From Diphasiastrum complanatum (lineage: Eukaryota; Streptophyta; Lycopodiopsida; Lycopodiales; Lycopodiaceae), in NCBI GenBank assembly GCA_029204225.1, contig CM055097.1, positions 27,125,039-27,189,038 on the forward strand: a stretch of DNA of 64,000 nt. Reading direction: 5' to 3'. The position numbers were made by a program, and so were the translations under genes. The notes beneath the pieces were generated by a model. The model had not been told where the DNA came from. It searched no databases and saw only the letters and a program-made list of their open reading frames with translations. Of this stretch, positions 34,477 through 45,627 are shown in pieces; positions within the stretch are counted from its first letter, which is position 1, and every line of letters begins with the position of its first letter.

Positions 34477-35356
34477 TCAAGGAACATCATCTGCAATCAT
34501 GGTAAAAGAAGGGTATTGTGCATGCAAAGCGTGCGCGGTCTCCTAGGTAGCATCAATGAAAGGCCTATTGTGCCACGCAACCAAGTACTCACGGATCAGA
34601 CAGTTTCTAAGCCATCTCTCTCTCCGGTCCAATACTTTGTCAGGTCCATGCATCACCTCTCCATGCTCCTAAAACAATACAAGTCCATTGGTTAGCAGGT
34701 TATCACCCTCATGTAAAACCCTCTTTAAGCGTGAAACATGAAAAACATGATGAACTTTACAATCATGAGGTAACGCTAGTTTATAAGCAAGATCATTAAG
34801 CTTTTTAACTATTTTCTAGGGTCCACAATAATGCGTAGATAACTTGTAACACTTCCCTGTCTTAAGAGAAGTTGAGTCCTAAGGAATCGGGAGAAACACC
34901 ATGTCTCCTTCCTCGAACTCTCTTGGTGTGCGATCCTAGCAAATGTCTTTGCGCGATCCATCTCTTGTTTCACATTTTTTTTGGCTAACTCAAGCATCTG
35001 TACCATGTGAGTTAGAAAGTCAACAACACTAGGCACTCTATGAGGTATCCCTATCGTAATTGGACTATTTGGCCTAAAACCATAATTCAATTCAAAAGAC
35101 TCATCTTAGTTGAAGCATTTCTTTTATCATTATAAGCAAACTCCAACAATGGCAAATATTTCTCTCATTGCGTTTGTTTAACACTTGCGTACACCCTAAG
35201 CATGTCCTCCATGGTTTGGTTAACTATCTCAGTTTGACCATCCGATGATGGTAACCCATGAAGTTTGAATACATGCTGTATAAATAGATCAGCTATCCCA
35301 GGTGCATCAATCTTAATATGGGTTGGAATGAAATGAGCCATACTGGACTTGCCACA
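34477..35356 (-). pseudogene. Chromovirus (Ty3/gypsy) integrase C-terminus with chromodomain
   Basis: Minus-strand frames give MAHFIPTHIKIDAPGIADLF, HGLPSSDGQTEIVNQTMEDM, YLPLLEFAYND, LNYGFRPNSP and a C-terminal region with CKVHHVFHVSRLKRVL, VLDRRERWLRNCLIREYLVA and ATWE, then MIADDVP and a stop at 34477. The last part is the chromodomain that targets integration to chromatin. The stretch holding the second catalytic Asp (normally between HGLP and SSDGQTE) is deleted, and frameshifts occur. A copia LTR cuts off the rest at about 35357. Confidence 0.88.
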
Positions 35357-35907
35357 TTTTTGCTTAGTATAGATAGTTGATCACACTTCTATTATTTTTG
35401 ATCAAGTAGTAGCTCTCTCAAGCTTTCAAGCTTGAACACTCTTGAGCATTCTAGCTCAATTCTTTAGAGTTTTTCTATTAGCGCTTACTTATTATCAGCG
35501 GAAGTGCAAATTCAGACAGAGATCTTCAGTTACTCATAGATAGCTTAGAGTATGCGGTTTCTATCCGCAATTGTCTTGTGCTCATTATCATCTATTTCAT
35601 GCTGAATCAATCTATCCTTTATTGTGTTCAGTATTATATCAAAATGTATGCATCTCTGTGATAGTTTTGTAGCTGATAAATATCATATTGCTTTTGTCTG
35701 ATAATTCATTGTTTGGCTACGTCATCATTGTAGTACTGACGATTTCAAAGTTAGTTACTATAAGATTGAACGTGACTTCTGTCATTATGTTTTGTTCAAT
35801 ATTGATAGGCGTAGTCATGCATTAGGAAAGCAGGCTCCATTCCGCTGCGCTCGATAAGTCGTTCACTACCTTTGACTTGTCGTTATTGCTATCACCTCTT
35901 TCCAACA
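35357..35907 (+). repeat. 5' LTR (partial) of copia element E
   Basis: Matches minus-strand LTR B at 21064-21497 and 24371-24600. It ends ctctttccaaca directly before a primer site. The promoter side appears truncated where the chromovirus remnant meets it. Confidence 0.75.
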
Positions 35908-35919
35908 TGGTATCATAGC
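35908..35919 (+). other. Primer-binding site of copia E
   Basis: The sequence tggtatcatagc is one base off the usual initiator-tRNA site tggtatcagagc. Two more atatcag/tatcag variants follow. Confidence 0.7.
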
Positions 35920-36333
35920 TTCTAATATATAATATTAGAGCATACCTTCATGATATCAGAGCGATCTGTTATACCAGGGCTCTAATACTTGATATCTTTC
36001 GTAATATCAAATCGATATCATATTCTTTGACAACATGGAGAAATATATCTCTACCGAATTCAAGGAGTACTACCTTAACAACGACATCGAGCAACAATAC
36101 ATTACCTCCTATTCGCCTCAATCCGATCCTACACACCTACGCTCAAAGCTTCAAGCTTCCGCTGTCGATCATACCCACATTTTTACGACATGGTATGAGA
36201 GCAGGCATTTCAATAATCTGCATTTCTACTGTGGATTATCAGTCTTGTTTCTACTAAGACGGCTCTCTAGCAAACACGCAGCCAACAGTATTCCAACAAT
36301 CGTTGTTTCTACCAATAATCTCGTTCAACCAGA

Positions 36334-37245
36334 ATGGATCCATCATCTAGTTCATCTCTCATTGACAAACTCCATGGAGATAACTATCATCTCTGAAAAT
36401 TCAACATGAAGGTTATACTTCTAGCCAAAGAACTGTGGGACATCGTTGATGGCACAAAGTTCAAACCATAGGGTGATGCAACCAGCATCACCAAGTGGAG
36501 ACTAAGAGATGGCAAAGCATTTGCCATGATCACCTTTAACATCAAGGATACTCAGATCAGCCACATATGTGTTGCTCAGACCGCTAATAATGCATGGGAC
36601 ATCTTAGCAACTCTCTACGATATCAAGGATGTTACACTTGAGGAAGAAAATTTTCACCCTGAGGATGTCTGACGTTGAAAGTGTTTCGAGTCATCTCAAC
36701 ACGTTCAAAAATCTTATGGAACAGATGACTGCAACTGGCTCAGTCATAGAATATTTCGATGCACTCATGACTCCATTATCGAGTCTACCTAAAGCCTACA
36801 AAAATTGGGTACTGGCAATTTCTACCCAGGAGCACCTCACTCTATCAAGAGTAATATCAATGCTTCTAGAAGAGGAGATCAGAAGATCAGCATCCTCCTC
36901 GGGATCAGGATCGGATCCTCAAGCTCTATATTCCAAAAATCAAAATTCTAGATCCAAGAGACCTACAAAGTCAAGTTATACTGACAAGAAGAGCAACATG
37001 CAGACTGGACCAAATTTCGGTTCAGGATCGAATTCAAGTTCTTCATCATTCCAACCAGTGCAGAAACTATTCTGCAGATATTGTAAGAGGGCTGGCCACG
37101 AAATCAAGGACTGCCAAGAAGAGCAACATGCAGACTGGACCAAATTTCGGTTCAGGATCGAATTCAAGTTCTTCATCATCCCAACCAGTGCAGAAACTAT
37201 TTTGTAGATATTGTAAGAGGGCTGGCCACGAAATCAAGGACTGCC
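36334..37245 (+). pseudogene. Copia E gag with duplicated zinc knuckle
   Basis: The start at 36334 gives MDPSSSSSLIDKLHGDNYHL, then stops in place of Trp and Gln (YHL*KF, FKP*GD). It continues LRDGKAFAMITFNIKDTQIS and NNAWDILATLYD, then after a frameshift at about 36630 DVESVSSHLNTFKNLMEQM, LPKAYKNWVLAISTQEHLTL and a Ser-rich linker. The knuckle CRYCKRAGHEIKDC occurs twice because a 130-base segment is tandemly duplicated (36986-37115 and 37116-37245). As 130 is not a multiple of three, the duplication breaks the frame. Confidence 0.85.
36986..37245 (+). repeat. 130-base tandem duplication in copia E gag
   Basis: Two nearly identical head-to-tail units start aagaagagcaacatgcagac at 36986 and 37116. 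The junction shares the short word ccaagaa/acaagaa. Near-identity implies a recent event. Confidence 0.95.
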
Positions 37246-37349
37246 AAACTTTGAAGTACAACAACAAAAAGAAGAAGCAGTTCCAACAACAAGCACACAG
37301 TGCTACAACCAGTCACTCAATTCATCAACAAGAAAAAGATGAAGCAACT

Positions 37350-38835
37350 TTCATGACCAAAGTCGGAAAACAACATGATATCAATTCCTGGTATCTAGAT
37401 TCTGGAGCAACTCAACACATGACTCACCATCGCGACTAGTTCATGGACTACAAGTCATTCACCTGTACAAGAGCTGTGTAACTTGGAGACAACTCATCAC
37501 ATTCAATCGAAGGTGAATGAATAGTCAGAGTCGAATTCCAGAAAGGTGAAGTGTTGTCCAACATTCTCCACGTTCCAAATCTGACCAAGAATCTGCTCTC
37601 AGTTAGTAGAATTATCGATTCTGGTTGGAGGGTCGAATTTGATATAGAAGGCTGCACAATTCTTGCCAAATTTCGGAATGTTCTAGCCTACGGAAGAAAA
37701 ATTGGCTATCTTTACAAACTCAACCATTGCTACTCTTCTAACAGTCAAGCTCTTCACACAGCCACTTTCGAATCAACTGATATGTTGTGGCATTTCAGAC
37801 TTGGCCATCTTAATTTCAACAATATTCAGCAAATGTCTGCTCAAGGTCTAGTACAAGATCTATCTTTTGTCAGCAAGCCAGCTTCTCCATGTGAAAGTTG
37901 TATTATCAGCAAGCATGCAAGAAGTCCCTTCATTTCAGATTCAGTTCATACTTCCAAAAGCTTGCTTGACCTTGTACACAATGACATTTGTGGCCTGATG
38001 CAGATTGCTTCAACAGGGGAAGCTCTCTATTTCCTAACTTTCATTGATGACTTCTCTCGAAGGACTGCTACTTACTTTATGAAGAACAAATCCGAAGCGT
38101 TCAAGTTCTTCAAGCAGTTCAAGGCGTCTGCTAAAAACCAGACCCAAAGGAAGATCAAGGCTCTACGCACAGATGGAGGGGGAGAGTATATCTCCACATA
38201 ATTCAAGGAGTTCTGCAAGGCCAGTGGAATACATCAACAATTTACAACCAGCTATTCACCTCAGTCCAATGGTATAGCTGAACGGAAGAATAGGACACTC
38301 ATCGAAAGTGCCAAGAGCATGCTGGCCCATGCCTCTCTTCCAAAGAAATTCTGGACAAAAGCTGTTACTACAATTGCCTATTTGTAGAATCGATCCATTA
38401 CCAAAGCCCTAAGGGCCAGACACCTTATGAGATGTGGACATGATCAAAACCATCACTCAAAAATATTCCAGTGTTTGGATGCATTGCTTTCGCCCAAATT
38501 CCTGAAGATCTAAGGAGAAAATTGGACCACAAAAACAGGGAAAACGATTTTCATCGGCTATTTCCCAGATCACAAGGCTTAAAAGCTCTACAATTTGGAT
38601 AGGAATTTCAACTACAAAAAGCGACGCTGACTCAGACAATGAGTCGGAACCTCAATGAGTCAACCCACATCAAAGGACCAAAGCTCAACCCAGAAGGTCG
38701 AACAGGTCCAGATAGCATCCATCCATATTTATGGATGATCCAGCCTACTACTTTATCCAAGAACCAACCACCGTTTGTCAAGTTGATGGTGACGCTCAAT
38801 ATTTTGATGATGATAGCCGAATAGTTGATGATTAA
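37350..38835 (+). pseudogene. Copia E protease - integrase, truncated before reverse transcriptase
   Basis: The protease region keeps WYLDSGATQHMTHH. After stops, the pre-integrase region gives ILHVPNLTKNLLSVSRIIDS and MLWHFRLGHLNFNNI, with the zinc-binding His and Cys residues (C..CIISKHARSPF). The integrase core is clear: LVHNDICG, LTFIDDFSRR, IKALRTDGGGEYIS and SPQSNGIAERKNRTLIESAK provide the DDE triad. The frame 37551-38201 is open, then stops occur at Glu and Asn positions. The end (about 38640-38835) is a linker reading MDDPAYYFIQEP before it is lost. The reverse transcriptase is missing. Confidence 0.9.
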
Positions 38836-38900
38836 TTTTGAATAGATGACAATACACAATTCCATAGTTCGGTAGTGTCGACAGTGTGAAAAATTGCCTG

Positions 38901-39573
38901 TGTTGGCAAATCTAGCCATGTAGTATATTGTAAATTATGTGCATATGTGGGTCCCACACGTCTGAGACCAAGGTTCCACCTGGAAAACCACTCCTAATGT
39001 AGGGTGGGTAGATTCTAAAGGGTTTGTCATGCCAGTTTGGTAGTGATTCCTACATTATAGGACCTACACCTAAATTTATGATGAGATTTTAACCAACTAG
39101 CCACGTATTTGGCATGACTCTAGGAAAGAGGCTGGGGTTGCAAATTAGGTCAAGAAAGCCAAGTTAACTTCCTTATTACATGTTGGAAATTCACCTAAAT
39201 TTACAGAGGAAGTGACTTTCACTATGTATTCCATCTCTTCCATAGTGAGAAGATCGATTGTTTTTGGAGCTCATTAGCAATCTCGAGCTACTCCACTATT
39301 GTAATGTGATTTTGTGATTCTAATTGCAACCAAAGTGATTCAGCCTTCCATCTCTATTTACAGGCCGTATATTAGGCCTCATTTCACATGTGTGAACTTG
39401 GATCCATCATTGATCAATGCCATTTGATTGTTCTTGCTTGTTGTTTGTCAAATTGCCAATCTAGATCGACTTTTTTGTGTCTAGTTTTTTGATAGATTGT
39501 TAAGCAAGCATCCAATCACTCTTGTGGATATTTTTAAGATCCATTTATGGTCCTAAAGTACATTACTTTCACA
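38901..39573 (+). repeat. 5' LTR of copia family F
   Basis: Starts tgttggcaaatctagccatg and ends cattactttcaca beside a primer site, about 673 bases. A related but truncated LTR lies inverted at 41172-41583. Confidence 0.8.
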
Positions 39574-39586
39574 TGGTATCAGAGCC
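39574..39586 (+). other. Primer-binding site of copia F
   Basis: The sequence tggtatcagagcc is the exact standard initiator-tRNA site of plant copia elements. Confidence 0.9.
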
Positions 39587-39765
39587 AATTACAAGGGCTT
39601 AACCATTGAGATCAAAAGCAAATCCATTTTTAGCAAGTTTTGGTGCTAAAACCTAGTATTGAGAGGGCGAGCTAGAATCTCAACTTCAGTGAGGGGATTT
39701 GATTCCAAACTTTGTAGGGATCAAATCCATATTTTCCACACGTGTGGGAACCTTTGAACCTGAAT

Positions 39766-40119
39766 TTAATACACAATATTCATTTGATCCATAAAAATCC
39801 ATTCTATGTGTTCTTGATTTGTTGGAGCAGGCTTTTTGAGACCAATGTCAGACAATAGATTCCTCAACCAAATTGTCTCTTTAGTAGCTTGAGAGGCTAC
39901 AATGTACTCTAACTCTATCGAAGACCTTTTGATAGAGGTCTGCTTTAGATTGTTCCAAGATATTGGACCATTGTTGAATTGGACCATTGTCAACATTGCC
40001 TTCCCAATTCGCATTTGTGTATCCATCAAGTGTATGGATATCGAATGGATCAACCTCTCCATAGCATATGCATAGGTCTATAGTAGCTAGTACATATCTG
40101 ATTACTTTTAGGAGAGCTT
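39766..40119 (-). pseudogene. Copia RNase H fragment
   Basis: Minus-strand frames read ALLKVIRYVLATIDLCICYG, DIHTLDGYTNANWEGNVDN, NNGPISWNNLKQTSI and IELEYIVASQATKETIWLRN with LLSDIGLKK. These are the order and motifs of the C-terminal copia RNase H. Frames alternate between two registers. At about 40119 it meets plus-strand reverse transcriptase sequence head to head. Confidence 0.85.
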
Positions 40120-41290
40120 TCATGGATGTAAAATCTACTTCTCTTAATGAAGTGTTAGATGAAGAGGTATACATGATACAACCTCAAGGATCTGTTGAGC
40201 CCATAAAAGAAGATATTGTTTGCAAGAAAAGCTATTTATAAATTAAAGCAAGCACCATGAACGTGGTAATCTTATATCAATAAATACTTTATACAAAGGT
40301 CAATGGTAAACTTCTAATCTCTACATTCTACAACATGATTCTAGTTATGTGTTAATTGTTCTATATGTTGATCATTTGATCAATACTAGAAACAATCAAT
40401 TTTTTATATATTAGATCAAATCAGAGTTGTCCAATGCTTTCGAAATGCGTGACTTTAGGGTTGATAATAGCATTAAAAGTGGCAACAAAAAAATGTTATT
40501 TTTCTTAAGCAAAGCAAATATGCACAAGATTTGCTTCACATGTTCAATATGTAGAATTGCAATCATTGAGCACACCAATGGATGTCAACACTAAGCTAAT
40601 TGCATATGATGAGTTTGAAAAAGTGAATTTCTGTTTGTATAGACATCTGGTGGGTAGTTTGATATATTTGTCACATACATGTCCTAATACCAAATACGTT
40701 GTTGGCGTTGTTAGTCAATTTAAATAAGACCCAAGATGAACACACAAGAAATTTTCCAAGTAAATTTTTTGGTATATTCATAGAACACTTAACTATGGGT
40801 TGAATTGTGATCAACATGAAGTATTGATGTTGGTAGGTTATATTAGTGTAGATTGACCAAGTAATATTGTTACCACTAGTTATACTTTCAATATTTTTAG
40901 GTAGATTCATGGAATGCTTAACTATGGGGTGAATTGTGATCAACGTGAAGTATTGATGTTGGTACGCTATATTAGTGTAGATTGACCAAGTAATATTGTT
41001 ATCACTAGTTATACTTTCAATATTGGTATAGTTGTAGTTTCATAGAGTAGCAAAAAACAACCTACAATAGTTCTATCCTTTCCAAATATTGAGTATCATG
41101 CTCTCAATAGTGCCACACAAGAAGCGATTTAATTGCATGGATTTCTTGATGACTCAGGCCAACCATAGATGGGTGAAACCATTGTATCAGTGGAGTAACT
41201 CGAGATTGCCAATGAACTCCAAAAATAATCTATCTTCTCACTATGGGAGAGATGGAATACATAGTGAAAGTCACTTCCTTTGTAATGTTA
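40120..41290 (+). pseudogene. Copia reverse transcriptase - RNase H fragment with internal duplication
   Basis: Starts MDVKSTSLNEVLDEEVYMIQ and QPQGSV (normally MDVKSAFLNG..EEVYM). The catalytic region reads LIVLYVDHLI, with YVDD changed to YVDH. It continues IKSELSNAFEMRDF, STPMDVNTKLIAYDE and YRHLVGSLIYLSHTCPNTKY. The RNase H part, LNYGLNCDQHEVLMLVGYIS, is tandemly duplicated (period 129). A late EYHALNSATQEAI piece follows. Many stops are present. Confidence 0.85.
40770..41027 (+). repeat. 129-base tandem duplication in copia RNase H
   Basis: Two head-to-tail copies around aactatggg-tgaattgtgatcaa (40791 and 40920). The 129-base period is 43 codons, so it preserves the frame. Confidence 0.92.
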
Positions 41291-41583
41291 GGTGAATCTC
41301 CCACATGTAATAAGGAGGTTAACTTGGCTTTCTTGCCCTGATTTGCAACCCTAGCCTCTTTCCTAGAGTCATGCCAAGTAGGTGGCTATTTGGTCAAAAT
41401 CTCATCATAAATTTAGGTGTAGGTCCTATAATGTAGGAATCACTACCAAATTGACATGACCAACCCTTTAGACTTGACCTAACCTACATTAGGAGTGGTT
41501 TATCATGTGGCATCTTGCCTCACACGTATGGGACCCACTTATGTACATAATTTACAACATACTACATGGCTAGATTGCCAACA
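41172..41583 (-). repeat. LTR of copia family F, inverted and truncated
   Basis: On the minus strand it begins tgttggcaatctagccatg after a purine-rich tract (gaggaggag) and follows the LTR at 38901-39573 for about 400 bases, to ctcgagttactccact. It then switches to plus-strand RNase H sequence. The LTR end beyond that point is missing. Confidence 0.82.
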
Positions 41584-41674
41584 TAGGCAATTTTTCACAC
41601 TCCTCCTCAAATCTAGCCTTGGAAATTATGATACTCTCATCAATTACTCCAATTGAAGATCTTATTTTGACAAA

Positions 41675-42110
41675 TCAATTCTTAGGTAAGGATTTAGTGA
41701 ATAGATCAGCTAAGCAATTCGATGAATGCACGTGTTGGAGCTTGATCTCTTTGGCTTGCACTTTCTCCCTCACAAAATGATGAGCAATCTCGATGTGCTT
41801 GCTCTTTGCATGGAATGTAGGATTAGTAGCAAGTGATTGGGTTGATTGGTTGTCACAATAGATGATAGGAACCTCCTCCTCAATGACATGAAGCTCCACC
41901 AATAGCCTCTTGAGCCATAAGACCTCCTTGCATGTTGTTGTCAAGGCCTTGTACTCGGATTCTGTGGAAGAAAAGGAAATTGTATCTTGCTTTTTGGAAA
42001 TCCATGATACTATTCCATCAAATAATAATGTGGCAAATGCACTTATTGACTTTCGATCCAATTTGTCACCTACAAAATCCGAGTCACTATAGGCTCTTAA
42101 GCCAAGATTA
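41675..42110 (-). pseudogene. Copia F RNase H
   Basis: Reads YSDSDFVGDKLDRKSISAFA, LLFDGIVSWISKKQDTISFS, STESEYKALTTTCKEVLWLK, IIYCDNQSTQSLATNPTFHA, KSKHIEIAHHFVREKVQ and NCLADLFTKSLP. The catalytic pattern is present (DSD, E in ESEY, CDNQS) and the frame 42061-41675 is open. It is joined directly to a protease piece by deletion of integrase and reverse transcriptase, so it is a fragment. It precedes the inverted LTR of family F as a pol 3' end should. Confidence 0.9.
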
Positions 42111-42159
42111 GTCCCTCTATAAGATAGATCTTTTTACATCATTATAAGAGAGTAAAGTG

Positions 42160-43031
42160 GAGAAATAGTCCTTTTGGAAAGTCATGTGGGAGCTAGCCCT
42201 ACTATCAATCCACCAAGAATCATTGGTGTTGCACTTGGATGATGGTGATGAGTTGGAAACCATTAGGGATGATTCTTATTCATCCTCCTCCTCTTGATGC
42301 AATGTTGCTTTGCTTGTTCTCTTGTGCCTTCTTCTTCTTGAGACATTCTGATGCAAAATGCCCTTTCTTGCCACAAAAAAAGCATTTGAACTTTGATTTG
42401 TCCTTCTTGCCCTTTGAGCTTGATCCTTCGTCCTCTTCTTTGGCCTCCTTTGGATGTCTCTTCTTTGCTCCATTGGTCTTCTTTTTGCCCTGGCTTTCTC
42501 ATCTCCATCCTGCAAAGACAATGACCTCATTCTTACTTTGGTGTGGAGCCTCCTACACTCTTCAAGCTCTCCATAATGAATCTTATCTTCAATGGAAGCT
42601 AACTCCCTATTAAGAGACTTGATTCTAAGCATATAGTCTTGTGCACTCTCCTCACTTCTTCTCATGCTTTGTAAAGTTTGATTTCTAATCATGTGAATTC
42701 TTGAAGTGTTACTTGATTCATAGATTGATTTCAAAGAATCTCAAGCCTCTTTAGCTCTAGTACAAGATGATACTTCTCTCAAAAGATCATTACTTACATT
42801 CATTTTTATACAATGAAGTGCTAGTTTAGATCTTTTCTTGTCTCTAACTAACTCTTGTGCACCAAGAGATTCATTTTCTTCTTCAATCAGGAATTTATAA
42901 AGGTCTTGGAGCACCATTAGTGCATATATCCTAAACTTCCAAATGGCATAATTTGTAGAGTTCAATCCCTTACTAGCTTCTAGAAGGAAAGCTCCAATAG
43001 ATCCCATCTTACTAGTGAATTCTACAAACAA
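42160..43031 (-). pseudogene. Copia F gag and protease start
   Basis: The frame at 43031-42741 gives SKGLNSTNYAIWKFRIYALM and DLYKFLIEEENESLG, the usual start region of copia gag. After a stop (KEA*DSLKSIYESSN) come QTLQSMRRSEESAQDYMLRI and NRELASIEDKI, then a knuckle in another register (CFFCGKKGHFASEC). The protease beginning reads NDSWWIDSRASSHMTF, with the catalytic DSGAS changed to DSRAS. At about 42160-42110 it jumps to RNase H. Confidence 0.85.
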
Positions 43032-43435
43032 GAAATTGATTTGATTGATTCTAGAAACTCACAAAGGCCTCTCTTGTAGTGATTCACTCAAATTAGATTT
43101 CTAATCCAACAAATGGACTTATGATCTCTGTTCTAGAACTCCCTCACAAAGATGGCATGAAGATTAGATGAGTTGCAATTTACTTACAATCAAATCAAGC
43201 CAATTTTGGCTATTTTTGGACAAAATAATGACTCAATCTCCCTCACACTTTTTGATGTACTTTCAAGATCTGTAAATCACTTTTAAAGGACTTGATTTCA
43301 GCCTAGATTAATAGATCTCATGAACCAAAGTCAAATCTAATTAATGGCACTCAATCTTGGTAGCTTCAGAGTGCTATAGCATTATCGATCAATCCTAGAT
43401 TTCACTCTAGAAGCAAGTACCACTATATCAAGAGC

Positions 43436-43890
43436 ATGATACTCATCAAGGAGGTGAGGATGAAGTTTTGCATAATCCAGTACATGGCAGCTGATATTTT
43501 TACAAAAGGATTAACTCAAGAAGCACACAAATTTTTTTTATCCTATCTTCAATTTAAAAATCAAGGCATTCATGGATCCAAATTAAGGGGAGGTGTTGGA
43601 TTTCTATCCTCTCCATCCCTTATATCATGGCTAATCTAGATTATTGACAAGACTACATTGTCAAGTTTCTCTCTCTAGTTACAATTGTGATTTATATGTC
43701 CATAGTCAAGTAGTAGTACATGAAAGAAGTGTACATATTATCATGGATGTGATCTTTAAGATGTACTAAACTCAAGTTATCAATCTTGTGTGGATCCATT
43801 ATGCCTTTTGAAGATAGATCTTGATGCATTATTATTTGGGTAATCACTTCTATCTAGTAAGTGTGTTTCAGAGACCTACATCCCACAACA
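43436..43890 (+). pseudogene. 3' end of another copia element with LTR
   Basis: The plus-strand frame gives AADIFTKGLTQEAHKFFLSY, the end of copia RNase H (usually VADIFTKAL). The purine tract aattaaggggagg follows, then an LTR at 43594-43890 that starts tgttggatttctatcc and ends cccacaaca, about 297 bases. The rest of the element upstream is absent. It lies where the 5' LTR of the minus-strand family F element should be. Confidence 0.82.
43594..43890 (+). repeat. 3' LTR, short copia family
   Basis: Immediately follows a polypurine tract. Bounded by tgttgg and caaca. No second copy was found in the window. Confidence 0.7.
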
Positions 43891-44468
43891 ACATAAGTTA
43901 TTGATTAACTAAATAAAGGAAAGCAACCCATCAACAAAAATAATGAACACTATGTGATGTCAAAACATGAGCATATTTGGTTAACTTTTTCTATTTTGTT
44001 TGGTTCCTTAAAATATATCTCTTTCACAATTATTGGTGTATTGATTGAGAGATATCTACATTTTAGGTCTGTGAATCTGATTGAATAACTTAAGTCCCCT
44101 CTCAATTAGTTGCCCCATTCTTCCCCTTTTAGCCACATGCCCTATTTTTTAACTGGAAAAGCTCATAGAACCCATATTTCATTACTTGCAAATAGGTATT
44201 ATCCTCATGTTCATGTACTTGAATTTGTTTGAGATGCAATTTTAGCCAAAGTGAACACTTCTTTAGTTTGCTTGAGTAGGGCACAATTGGCATTATGAAC
44301 ATAAAAGCCCGACAAGTAGTCAAAGGAACCTTACATATTCATAAGTTTCCTTTCAAGTGATTCTCAAGCAAGTTGTTTTTTGTCAGATATTTGTGCCTCC
44401 CACTATTAGGCCTTCCTTGTTTTGAGATACCCTAGAGCTATAAAAAAGAATTGCTTTGAAAAGGCAAA
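43891..44468. other. No gene recognised
   Basis: AT-rich, short frames only. It may include decayed gypsy sequence continuing from the fragment at 44469-44867. Confidence 0.4.
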
Positions 44469-44867
44469 TTAGACTATCTTGCCTCTCTCTAAGAAAGATC
44501 TCAAGGAGAAAAATGTTTGAGGGCAAGTTGGAGAAGCCTTTGAAAATGGGAACTTGATTTTGATGCGAGATGTTGGTGGGCTAGCCCAATGCGAGATGTT
44601 CAAGAACATGGCTACCAAAAGCTTCAAGTACCTTGAGACCTTGCTTAGAGAGAGGCAAAATAGCTGGCCTTGGGCAAAGTGAACACCACCCATGCCTTCA
44701 TGCGAAATCAAAATGTTGGTGGTCTCATGTGGAAGAATACACCTCCGAAGAATACCATCTGGTCCCCTTCCGTACAGTTGGCTGGCAATCAGCTGATATG
44801 GTCTAGCTTTTATAATCAATTTCCATTGTTCCGCCTTAGGTAAGGTCTTATCTGATTGGCCCCGCAT
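44469..44867 (-). pseudogene. Ty3/gypsy integrase N-terminal fragment
   Basis: Reads AEQWKLIIKARPYQLIASQL, YGRGPDGILRRCILPHETTN and HEGMGGVHFA. This resembles the region before and at the integrase zinc finger in the gypsy element at 54616-55650 (LKAAPFQLIAGQLYKRGIDG and HEGIGGGHFSAEATT). The zinc-finger cysteines are not convincingly kept. About 250 bases of spacer without a gene follow up to the CACTA-like element. Confidence 0.72.
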
Positions 44868-45122
44868 TAAATATTCAAGTATATTGGTGACCCACTCAGG
44901 TACAATGCCTATTTGATCTTAGAAGCAAATTGCTAAGTATTTTGTCTTTGTGGAGATTTGTCCATTCACTCTTGGCCTAGATCTCAGCTTTCAATCAGTT
45001 TTGGATCTTTAAAATTCACATAAAAAAAGTGAAATCACCGACTTTTCAACAACGATCACCCCAACTTTTATAAACCTAAATTGGTTGCCCATGCCATGCA
45101 ACCCCATCCTTGTCACAAAAAT

Positions 45123-45627
45123 CACTACAACACTTGCCGCGATTTGCGACATGAATCGCGAGCTTCTTCTTCTTTTAATTCGTCGTGGACATCGGAAAAA
45201 CACGTCGCAATGAGGTCGTCAGAATACGACGAGAATAAAACACGTCTAAATCCGACATTCATAAGTTGTCGGCTTCCCGTACCTTAGGTCACGGTGATTG
45301 ACGTCGGGTCAAACCTCTGAACTCGCCGGTGGACGTCAAATACCTTGTCGTTCGTTTTAGATTGATGACATGGATGTCGGAATCCGACGGTCCATGTCAA
45401 CAGACACGTATTTTTGTTTATTTTATGTATATTACATGTCATATCCACATTTGCATGTCAGAATCCGTCATGTCGGATTCCGACGTATCACGATTTCCTG
45501 GTGCCGGATGTCCAGATTTGGTATTTTTGCTTAGATGTCGGATTCCGACACGTCGAATTGCGACGGATTATGAAATTTCCGAAAATCCGTCAGACGCCCA
45601 CATCGAAATCCGCGATATGTTATTGTG
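45123..45627. mobile_element. Small CACTA-like (En/Spm) element, non-autonomous
   Basis: The left end reads cactacaacacttgccgcga. The right end, reversed, reads cacaataacatatcgcgga, so both start with the CAC(T/A)A-type terminus. The three bases aat flank both sides (45120-45122 and 45628-45630), the 3-bp target duplication typical of this superfamily. Inside, the palindromic words gtcggattccgac and gtcggaatccgac recur, as subterminal transposase-binding repeats do. At 505 bases with no transposase it would need an autonomous partner. The mismatches between the ends mean it is not young. Confidence 0.75.

Noticed and set aside
35357-43890. One complete copia element
   Set aside because: The pieces belong to several families and orientations. 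Integrase, reverse transcriptase and RNase H do not form one continuous element with a matching LTR pair.
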